A stretch of DNA of 64,000 nucleotides from Ilyonectria destructans (taxonomy: Eukaryota; Ascomycota; Sordariomycetes; Hypocreales; Nectriaceae), in assembly GCA_020740775.1 (NCBI GenBank), contig JAHEWK010000010.1, positions 124,001-188,000 of the forward strand, given 5' to 3'. A program made the position numbers and the translations under genes. Of the stretch, positions 55,403 through 64,000 are shown one piece after another (the first letter of the stretch is position 1; each line of letters starts with the position of its first letter). The notes under the pieces are model-generated. The model saw only the letters and a program-made list of their open reading frames with translations. It was not told where the DNA came from and ran no database searches.

Positions 55403-56741
55403 TCATGTCTCGTCCATATCAAGACCAAAGTAGGAGGCATCGAAATCCCCATGCTCCATCAGATCGAATGATGTGTCATCGCGACTATCCATCAGATCCT
55501 CAAATGTGTCCTCGCCGAGCCCACCGCCTCCGCTCCCAAAGTTGTTATCCGTATCCATGAACATCAGTTCGTCAAACGTCGAGTCTGCGTTTTCCTCTTT
55601 TTTGGGATCTGTGCTTTCTTGCACCCCTGTATTTGTCAAGCTCATCGCATTTGTCGAAATGTCTAGATTCTCCGAGTTTTCAGGCTTGATTGCATTTTCT
55701 GGAACAGGGATTTGGGAAACAGGGTTGACATTCGCCTGCTCACTGGGGTTGGGTGGCAAGAGGTTGTCAAGTCCCAGGAGATCGTCACCACCGTCAGTGG
55801 GCGCAAAGGTTGCCAGGTCGAATGATGATTCTTGGGAGGTGGGGAGGTTTTGAGTGTCGTTATTCGTTGGAGCGAGGGTAAACTCCATGTTGGTGAAGTT
55901 CAGTTCCGGGTCGGCCATGTCTCCACTAGAAATATCCATGTTGATGTCCACTGGCTTATCGTCCATGTTGGGCATAGGCGCCATTGGGGCAGGGGAGATA
56001 GTAGGTTCGGGTTTGATGTTGGCCATCTCGGGGATAGGTGCTGGAATGGAAGGCGGGGCTTCGTCCTTGATTACCAGGTCGGTGTCGTTCATGTCAGGAA
56101 GTCCCATACCCATATCTGGGAATGGTGCAACTGGCTTTGTGGCCTTGGTCTCTGTCATGGGTTGATTATTGGGGGGTGGAGATGAGTCTAGATCAATCAC
56201 CATTGGCTCCTTGGACTGCGACTCCACGGGCTGTGGTTGTGGCTGTTGCAGTGGTTGGGGCGGTTGCACTTGCGACTCCTGAAATTTATGCTTGTGCTGT
56301 GACTGTTCTTGCTGATGCTGGTGCTCTTGTTGCTGCTGCTGTGCCTGTTGCTGCTGCTGTGCCTGTTGTTGTTTCCGCTCCTGTATTTGCGTGATGTCGC
56401 GGAGCAGAACTGATTTGGCTCTAATCTAGAAAAGAATGTTAGAAACCTGCCAAGGAAATGAGAGAAATCGCTTACAATATCGTGTTCAAGATCATCCAAG
56501 GCGGAATGAAAGGTGCGGATGGTGTCTGGCAGCTTAGACTGAAGAGAGCCATGGACCTGGGCTACGTTTCCCTGGCCATCTTTGCGAGAGGCACGAAGGG
56601 CTTTGCCGGTTTGAACGAGCTAGTGGATGACCGGTAAGAAAGAATCTCGGGGAGCGAAGGGTGTATGAGGGCCGTCCTTACCACATCGTTCACCATGAGC
56701 TGAAGGACATCCAAGGGGTCTTGGGGCTTTTGAGACGCCAT
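55403..56741 (-). CDS. Gln-rich acidic protein, possible Mediator subunit (Med2-like)
   Basis: Three reverse-strand exons (56741-56682, 56619-56476, 56425-55403) give 408 residues starting MASQKPQDPLDVLQLMVNDV. The first 90 residues are helical (GSLQSKLPDTIRTFHSALDD, LEHDIIRAKSVLLRDITQIQ), followed by a Gln-rich segment (about 87-125) and a long, acidic, Pro/Asn/Met-rich region with recurring hydrophobic-acidic blocks (ELNFTNMEFTLAP, DDLLGLDNLLPP, TFDELMFMDTDNN, FDASYFGLDMDET). That composition matches activation-domain-like and Mediator-tail proteins. The N-terminal helix pattern recalls fungal Mediator subunit proteins (Med2/Med29-like), which is a tentative inference. A nuclear, transcription-related role is likely. 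All introns keep phase 0. Confidence 0.75.
56303..56371 (-). repeat. CAG/CAA repeat encoding a Gln-rich tract
   Basis: Mixed CAG and CAA codons encode runs of Gln broken by Ala and His (about residues 87-109 of the acidic protein). Codon mixing limits slippage. Confidence 0.85.
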
Positions 56742-59128
56742 CGTCCGGGACTCGACACGTGCTCGCGGGATATGTATAGGAGCAGTTTATAGCAGATAAG
56801 AGAGAGCGATAGGGTACGTCGATGTACGAATTTGCATGGGATTTCAAGGGTTGAGAATTGACCGATGGCCTGCAGCAGATTGGGGTGGGTGAAGTTGATG
56901 GAGCGACGTCGGGAGCCACCAAGGTAACTAAGGCACGGGCACCCCGAAGCTTTGGCCACCTTCAAACGCTCTGACCGAAAAAGGTCACGTGAGATGCGAC
57001 ATGGCTTTCCGATCTAGACCGAGCAGCGTGGGTGGGAGTATCATGTACCTATTCATGCTGATGGATTACTTGTCTGTGATGCAATGCTGGGTAATAGGTG
57101 TGACCATGAGACGAGAAAACACGTCGGAATCTTTGCGCGAAATGAAAATTGAGTATTGCAATTGCAATTGTGCTCCCCTCCTGGCTCTCTGTCAGCCACT
57201 TGTGGCGTCTAAGAGCCTCTTCTGTGGCGTGGCGGTTGCCGAACCTTAAGATGCACCGCCACACATCGACAATGGGGAGGAAGAAATGCTCGGACTCAGA
57301 CCCTTCACGATGTTTAAACATGTAGAATTGGATACTAGGTGCCTAGTGGGGATTCAAGTTTCTGGCAACGAAATGGGGCACGGAGAAGCGCCTTGTTCCC
57401 CGGATTGTTGAATAAGGCGCAATCTCTATCGCCGTGATGGCAATTTGATACACCCTCAGCTCGACCCAACCCCAAGCGGGCCATGTCCATCCGGACCCCT
57501 GGTTCTCGCCAGCGAATGGAGGATGGCGAGCTGATTTCTCGTCGAGGGCCCAGACGTCGCCGTCAGGCCATGCAAGGGTAATGGTTCGGACTTGTGCTGT
57601 GCTGTGCTGGCGACCCTCCCTTGCCATGATTACTGTCACCACTTCACCGACATCAGGCGGACTTGGCATTTGCCGGCCATTCGCACTTGTTCAGGCGGAC
57701 TTAGATCTGTGTCTCGCCGGAGGAACCAGATACAGGACAATGCAGTGCACGGCAGGCGTTTATTAATCCGGCAGGTACTTTACTGGAGGCGAGCAGCCCT
57801 TGTGGCGATCAACCCGGTCTCCCGGTAAATACTATGCACAGACAGACCGTGAGCAGGTCGACGGTGTCTCCAAATCAGGCCGGTCCATGCAATGAAAGGA
57901 CGGCGACCACCCCCACCAACCCCACCGACTTCTCTCACACGGCCGCGCGCTCGTGGTGTCGCGGACGACGTATTGCTCCAGCCCGCCGTTCTCTGCCCAC
58001 TCGGTTCAACCCCTCGTCACTTGTGAACTGGACTTTGTCCCTGGTCCTTGTCCACGAATCAAACGCCGTGATGGCGCGTGGCCCATCACCCTGAGATCAC
58101 ACAGGCCTGGGCTTGGGCTGGAGCTTGGGGCCTGGAGGGGATAACCTGGAGGACCGGACTCCCAGCGAAAGGCTCTGCGCTGGCTGAAAATGAAAGAGTG
58201 TGCTGGCTTGGCTGCCTGTGTGCGTTCTGCCTGTGTGCGTCTGCCTTTGCGTGTTAATCCGGTCGACGGCCATACATAGTACAGGCCAGATACGTACCAG
58301 GTAATTACCTGAGTTATCTGCCCGCCCCCTCATCTCTCATCCCATCAGTGATCACGCCGACGAGCTGGTGTTCTCTCCTCCTGCCTGCCTGATTCTGCTG
58401 TGCCGAACCTGACCTTGCCTACCTTATTACCTTGCCTATCGCACACAAGTTTTTTTGAGACACCATCAGAGCGGCGATTGCGATTTCCGTCCTTTTTGCT
58501 GTTCCTCTCCTCTCCTCGTGTCCGTTTCCTTTTATCGTTTCCTTCTGCCTCTTTCCTACTCGTCCGGTTGCTTTCCCCATTTCCCTTTTCCCTATTCCCG
58601 TCTCCGCCGTACGCCTTCCGCCTTCGACCTCCGTCGTCCGTCCGCCTCGGCGTTGGCCCCATTGTCACGTTAGGTTACAAGGTAGCGCCGTGTCCTGTTG
58701 AACAACGACTCCATCCCATCTCCAACTCCAGCTCCCGGCTCCATCTCCACACGTCCAGCGTCCTCGAGGGCCTCGACATTTTCCAGCACAACGTTCGTCT
58801 CTCTCCCAGCTCTCAGCTCCCAGCTCCTAGCTCGTCGACTTCGTCCTGCACCACGACATTCGCACCGCTGCCCGCCGTCGCCACCGTCTCGTCTCGTCTC
58901 GTCTCCCCTCGTCACTCGTCCAGCGTCCAGTTGCCGCTCCCGCGCCCCGTGTCGCTAGCTTCGTTAACTCGTCGTACCCCTGTCCTGTCAGGTACACCCA
59001 ACACCGCCGACCGCCGACTGCGCTCCACCTCGACCGTCCGACCATAGGTAGCCTTACATCCATCCCCATATCGCCTTTCTGTCCCTCCCCCTCCAACCCT
59101 TCCATCCGACTTCCAACAATCCTCCAGA
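56742..59128. other. Divergent intergenic region upstream of PUB1
   Basis: About 2.4 kb. From 58380 the plus strand is strongly C/T-rich (leader of PUB1). The 215-codon open frame at 58400-59047 is Ser/Pro/Arg/Leu-rich, without a domain, and lies in this leader, so it is not called. No other gene seen. Confidence 0.5.
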
Positions 59129-60835
59129 ATGGCCGACGCCGGTGCTCCCTCCAACCCGGGCCAGCTGCCTCCCCCCCCTCAGCCCAACACGGGCGCCCCT
59201 GGCTTCGAAGGCAACCAGAATGGCCAGGCCAACCCATCCCACCTCCCTCCGCCTCCCCTGCATATCCCGCAGAACAACAACCCGATCCCGACGGCCATAA
59301 CCTCGCCCTTGTCCGGCGGCGACAATGGCGGCATGATGTCCCCGACCAGCGCGGGCGGCTTCCGTCGTGCTGCCCCTGAGCCCAACAAGCGCGCTCTGTA
59401 TGTCGGTGGTCTGGACCAGCGCGTGACCGAGGATGTCCTGCGCCAGATCTTCGAGACGACTGGTCACGTCCAGAACGTCAAGATTATTCCGGATAAGAAT
59501 GTGTGTCTTTTCTGCATGTTGAGGTGCACTGGCTGGAAGTGGCGCGTCAAGGCTAACACACCGATTTTCTAGGCAAAGGGCTACAACTACGGTTTTGTCG
59601 AGTACGATGATCCTGGCGCAGCTGAGCGCGCCATGCAGACCTTGAACGGACGACGGGTTCACCAATCGGTAAAATTACGCCAACAATGCCAAAACTGGCT
59701 AACGACCCCGAAGCTGACATTAGGAGCAGGAAATTCGAGTTAACTGGGCCTATCAGTCAAACACGACCAACAAGGAGGACACCTCCAACCACTTCCACAT
59801 CTTTGTGGGTGACTTGTCCAATGAGGTCAACGATGAGGTCCTGATGCAGGCCTTCTCTGCTTTCGGCTCCGTCTCTGAGGCTCGCGTCATGTGGGATATG
59901 AAGACAGGGCGGTCGCGAGGCTACGGCTTTGTGGCCTTCCGGGACCGACCCGAGGCTGAGAAGGCTCTCAGCTCCATGGATGGAGAGTGGCTTGGTTCGC
60001 GGGCTATCCGGTGTAACTGGGCAAACCAGAAGGGCCAGCCCTCCATGGCCCAGCAGCAGGCTATGTCGGCCATGGGCATGACCCCGACCACTCCCTACGG
60101 TCACCACCAGTTCCCTTCGCACGGCATTGCTAGCTACGAAGTCGTTCTGACCCAGACTCCGAGCTGGCAGACAACGTGCTACGTCGGAAACTTGACCCCC
60201 TACACGACCCCCAACGATGTTGTGCCTCTGTTCCAGAACTTTGGATTTGTCGTTGAGTCGCGATTCCAGGCCGACCGGGGCTTTGCCTTCATCAAGATGG
60301 ACTCACACGAGAACGCCGCCATGGGCATCTGCCAAATGAACGGTTACAATGTCAACGGCCGCCCGCTCAAGTGCAGTGTAAGCAACCCCCCTTGACCGCG
60401 TATACACACTATTGATCATCGATTGCTGACACGTCTCCAGTGGGGCAAGGACAAGACGCCGAACCCCCAGGGAGGTGGCGCCTTCGACCCCTCGCAGCAG
60501 TACAGCCCGCAGAGCGCCCAGACGCCCGGGGGTTACCCAGGAACTCCCACGTACTATCCTCAGTATGGCGGTAAGTTTGAGGAATAACAAGTCCAATGTG
60601 CAGAGATGTGCTAATACCATAAGAAGCCGCTCAGTACGGCGCACAACCCGGCAACTACGCCCCTCCCCAGACGGGATCGCCCGCTGGCTACGGAGGCTCG
60701 CCCATGGGATATGCCGGTCCCCAGAGCGCCGGAGGCTACGGACGAGGCCAGCAACCGCCCAACGCCGAGTGGGCTCAGCCTCGCCCCGGACCCGGACAGA
60801 ACTTCAACAACGGATTTGGCGGTTATCAGCCGTAG
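59129..60835 (+). CDS. PUB1: Pub1/TIA1-type RNA-binding protein with three RRMs
   Basis: Five exons (59129-59500, 59573-59668, 59730-60377, 60441-60570, 60627-60835) encode 485 residues. A Pro/Asn/Gly-rich start precedes RRM1 (about 88-162: RALYVGGLDQRVTEDVLRQI, GYNYGFVEYDDPGAAERAMQ), RRM2 (about 177-253: HFHIFVGDLSNEV, RSRGYGFVAFRDRPEAEKAL) and RRM3 (about 300-372: TTCYVGNLTPYTTPNDVVPL, DRGFAFIKMDSHENAAMGIC). RNP1 and RNP2 aromatic residues are intact in each. The C-terminus is Gly/Tyr/Gln-rich and prion-like (SPAGYGGSPMGYAGPQSAGG). Pub1/TIA1 proteins bind poly(U)/AU-rich mRNA, stabilise transcripts and enter stress granules. Introns 2 and 4 end in tandem acceptors that could add EQ or swap a residue (see separate entries). 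Confidence 0.95.
59721..59729 (+). other. Tandem 3' splice sites of PUB1 intron 2
   Basis: TTAGGAGCAG contains two AG acceptors six bases apart. Use of the distal one gives HQS-EIRVNW, the conserved family sequence; use of the proximal one would insert Glu-Gln in frame. The likely branch CTGAC is only about 7 bases from the proximal AG, favouring the distal site. Confidence 0.6.
60621..60626 (+). other. NAGNAG acceptor of PUB1 intron 4
   Basis: AAGAAG immediately precedes CCGCTCAG. Both AGs keep frame: the distal gives Gly-Ala-Ala-Gln, the proximal Gly-Glu-Ala-Ala-Gln, a one-residue difference in the prion-like tail. Confidence 0.65.
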
Positions 60836-63800
60836 GAGGCAAACGGAAAGTCCAAGCGAGTCAAGAAATGAAGGGAGGATGATATGATTGCCGGGGCTGC
60901 ATCAGCATGTTGTCATTTGAGATATCCATATTTCTGTGCAACCCCCCTTTCTCTGTTTTTTTCTTTTCTTTCTTTCGCGTATTTGGAGTTTCTTTCTTAT
61001 TCTCCCCTTTCTCTTTTGTTTGGGCCATCTACCCAGTGATTCCCGTGTGTTGCTCTTTGAGGGGTTTCTTGCTTACGGTCATGCTGTGTGCATAATTTCT
61101 TTCCTTCGTCACCCCAAAAAAGTCGGGAGCGCCATGTGTTTCTTTTATTTACGAGCGCCACCCCCAGGATACCTTTGAAAGCATCGGGTCAGGGCTAGTC
61201 TGGTATTTTGTCCGTTTCAATTTTCCCCTATCCTATGACGAGGTTATGAAATGTTCCTTCATGTCTCTCTTATGGAGCGTTGATATTTCCATGTCCACCT
61301 TATGACTGGCGAGGGGCGGCAATTCATGGAGCAATCTCTGTATCTAGCGGCAAATTTTCTCGATTTCTTTTTGTTTGACATTTGCACAAGACACAGAGAG
61401 TGAGCGAGGAAAATATTGCAGAGTGAGAGAGGAGAGAGGAAGAGAGAGGAAGCGAATTAACGGCCAATGAGCACAATGTAGACCGGAAGGTTGGAAGGTG
61501 AAAAGGCGGGGAGGAGCGAGAGAAAAGAGACTTGACGGCAAGCTGTTGCTTGTCTCGGGCTGCAGGCCGGTAACATTGTCTCGAGCAATACGAACAATAC
61601 CCATTTGTAGGTCCATACCTATTTCGGAACTGTTGGCAGCCTTTGATGCCAAAGTGGATTACGGTAGTAGTACATACGCCGACAACGACGGAGCTTGGGG
61701 ATTGCGGATTGAGCAAAGAATGAAGGCGTCGTGGACTCCATCGACGGCCCCATCGTAGATCATGTAGGCAGTACCCGTTTCCCAGAGTTTCTACGAATAG
61801 CAAGCGTGAACTCGGCGGGTGGCACAGCACAGTGAACGCATTGATGAAAGCTGCATAGTGCAGACGCGGACCTTGCGGCCTTGAATGGGCAGGTTTGGTC
61901 GATTGGGGACGTAGTCGGCCCAAGTCCCCCCCACTTGGATGTCGTGGCGGCTCCTTGGTACATGGAACAGCATGCCTTGGCGTTTTAGTCGGACATGTCA
62001 GGTTCTGTATGGCGGAGACGACGTAATCCGACTGGGGGCAAGGTGAGGGAAAAAGTACGATGGGGGCAAAAATATAGCCAGGGAATTTGTCGTCGTCCGA
62101 GTCGCTGCCGTTTTTTGACATGTTTCAAAGGCTGGTTGACAAGGCCATCAGAGACGACTTGGCGTGACAGGCGGGGGGGGGCAGCTGTTCCCCGCTTTTA
62201 TTGTTCTGGGGAGAGATGCGATCAGTCAGGGCGTTGGGCTACGGCCGTTTGGCACGTCTGGGAAGTTAGATAGGGGATGACGAGGTCATGATAACGGGGA
62301 TCGGGGTGGTTATGGGCTGTCATCTGGGTGAGGGAGCTATGGGGGGAAGAGTATTGTGAACTAGGCGAGAGAGGTCGTGAGATGACGTGGAGGGGATATG
62401 GGAGGGACTGGACTGAGTAGGTATATATATATCTGAATAAATGGAATATTGAGACTGGGAGAGGATGATTCAGACTGGAGCATTTGTGTGTGAAGACGAG
62501 TGGATGCAAGGCGGAGGGAGTCCCGTTGTATGACGAAAGTGTGTATCTGTACCTGCGTGGTACTACTGAGCACATTCGCCTAAGAGACACCGGAAAAGTG
62601 AGAGGGGAGAGAGTTTGGTAGTGCAGTAAGCGATTAATTAAAGATTTTCCCTGTAGACCAACGTGTGTGTGAAAGCCAATTCATCCGTTTTCCGCGTGCT
62701 CAAGCATCGGCGTCAGCATCCTCAGCATCGCAGTAGCAGGTCCAAACGAAGCTAGATCCTGGCTCAATGGAGGATGGGGCTGGAGGAAGGTTAGTGAGAG
62801 AGGGGCGGACTGGCATGGATGGACATGGCGTGGAGTCGGTCTGGTGGTTGTCCAGCTTGGAACCTGGGCTGCTGGGCTGGTGCGAAGTACAGCACAGTGC
62901 AGTACCGGCCTGAGCGAGAGCCGAGAGAGATGAGATGGGGTCGATCCTCCTGGTTTGTATCTGACTCTCTGACTGACTCTCTGACTCTCTGCGACTCTCA
63001 TTAGGCGCCAATGCCACAAGCCAGTAAGAGGCACGTCCCTCGATTACGGAGCACGGGCGCTCCAGTGGGCTGACTCCTGGTGCTCGGTGCCCAGCTCTCA
63101 GTGCCCAGGCCGTAAAAAAACAGGGACAATGACGATGATTGAGGGACTTCCATTGTACGCGCTGGCAGTCACTGCCACTGGTAAAACATGTGAATCGATG
63201 GCCCGCCTCGGGGTCAATTTTACTGCGTAGGCGCTCTGGGACAGCGCTGGCTGGGTCTGGAACTTGGCGACTTGGACTGTGACAGGGGGGTTGGTCCCTG
63301 GGCCTTTTTTTTTCTTCGTGTGCTCCTCCAGTTAGCCAGCAACGAGCTGTAGCGCAGGGTCACCGGGGCCAAGGACACGTACCTGGCGGAGGAGACCCGG
63401 GGGTGGGAGTACTGGGCTAATTCCCGCTACCTGGTTTGGCGCTGGAGATTGCACCGGTGCGTAGGTATATGGCCATATTGGTGTACCGGCTCCCCCAGGA
63501 CGGCTGCACAACGAGTTAGTACCTACCACTACCCGGACAGCTCTTCCTAGCAGTGTCCAGTATAGTACGGGCTCACTCGCAGCGGGTACCTGGTACCTAG
63601 GTACCAGCGGGCAGCTGGCTCACTCGCTGGTTCACCCGCTGGTTCACTCCCGTGGCTGGCTCGCTCCCTCCGCCGTTCGCTGCCCGCCCGCTGCCCACAG
63701 CTGCCCAGTGTGAGCAGCGCCCGTTCCATCCAGCTGCCCTTCCAGCTGCGACAGTCACAAATCTCTGTTTGCTCGCAGACTCAGCCCGTCCTCATCCTCA

Positions 63801-64000
63801 TCATTGATCTTCATCGCGCCCCTGGGACGCCCCCATTTCTGTCCCTCACCATGAGCACATGCACATAGCTTCCACGGAACCACGCCTATCTCGCATCTTT
63901 CCCACCTAAACCTCCCCTCCTCCCCCCCGGCCTTGGGCCTCCACGAGCCCACTGCCCAATCCCGCCGCACCATCTCCAATTCGTACCGTACCGCTGCTGC
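60836..64000. other. Right-hand intergenic region, no supported gene
   Basis: About 3.2 kb. First comes the T-rich PUB1 3' region. A 265-codon reverse open frame (62121-61324) begins plausibly but soon becomes a Pro/Arg/His/Ser mix with no domain. Near 62955-63000 are CTGACTCTCTGACT repeats and at 63590-63607 an 18-base perfect palindrome. The last 200 bases are C-rich leader-like and may belong to a gene beyond the edge. Confidence 0.5.
63590..63607. repeat. 18-base perfect palindrome
   Basis: CTGGTACCTAGGTACCAG is fully self-complementary. Its 14-base core GGTACCTAGGTACC also occurs at 19517-19530. Confidence 0.85.

Noticed and set aside
58400..59047. 215-codon forward open frame before PUB1
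   Set aside because: It is Ser/Pro/Arg/Leu-rich, lies in the pyrimidine-rich PUB1 leader, and resembles no known protein.
61324..62121. 265-codon reverse open frame starting MSKNGSDSDDDKFPGYIFAP
   Set aside because: After a plausible start it becomes a Pro/Arg/His/Ser mixture without domain or family resemblance, runs into low-complexity purine-rich DNA, and has no splice or promoter support.

Overview
The window is nuclear DNA of a filamentous ascomycete (Pezizomycotina), most likely a Sordariomycete and perhaps Hypocreales. This is inferred from gene content, from many short introns (about 45-130 nt, GTRNGT donors, CTAAC/CTGAC branch sites, YAG acceptors), from GC-rich codon choice, and from fungal families such as Zn2Cys6 and C2H2/fungal_trans regulators, GH64, DUF7137 and DUF4112. 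No prokaryotic features, transposase, CRISPR array, tRNA or rRNA gene was recognised. Exon structures were built by hand from splice sites and reading phase; no search or transcript data were available.

Layout. 1-260: 5' end of an SH3 protein, probably a Cdc25-type Ras exchange factor, running off the left edge. 261-6468: about 6 kb without a supported gene, ending in a pyrimidine-rich leader. 6469-17304: a regulator and carbohydrate-enzyme block with a C2H2 transcription factor, a secreted GH16 enzyme, a GH64 beta-1,3-glucanase-like protein and a Zn2Cys6 factor. 17554-27394: housekeeping genes for a U-box cyclophilin (Cyp8/PPIL2 type), a PTM1-like seven-TM protein, a complex I assembly methyltransferase (NDUFAF7/MidA), a CDK10/11-like kinase and a DUF7137 surface protein. 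30363-35642: an RRM protein and the decapping enzyme Dcp2, convergent. 37198-43863: DUF4112 protein, ribonucleotide reductase small subunit, SRP9-like protein and Swd2 (COMPASS/CPF). 45338-50005: an Oac1-type mitochondrial carrier, Ncs2/Ctu2 (tRNA thiolation) and an APH-fold kinase. 52987-60835: a two-PH-domain protein, a Gln-rich acidic protein (possible Mediator subunit) and the RNA-binding protein Pub1/TIA1. 60836-64000: no gene supported.

Most genes are conserved core functions and not a cluster. Three themes recur: RNA metabolism (cyclophilin, RRM protein, Dcp2, Ncs2, SRP9, Pub1), transcription and chromatin (two DNA-binding regulators, CDK, Swd2, Mediator-like protein), and beta-glucan or cell-surface work (GH16, GH64, DUF7137). 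The two glycoside hydrolases lie between the two regulators.

I did not find a clear previously undescribed system. The best leads are splicing features (an in-frame GC-AG intron inside a zinc cluster, a 10-nt microexon, tandem acceptors in Pub1), five ACGCGT boxes around the ribonucleotide reductase gene, a pentapeptide minisatellite inside Dcp2, and an unexplained coding-like Trp/Cys-rich stretch near 51.8 kb.
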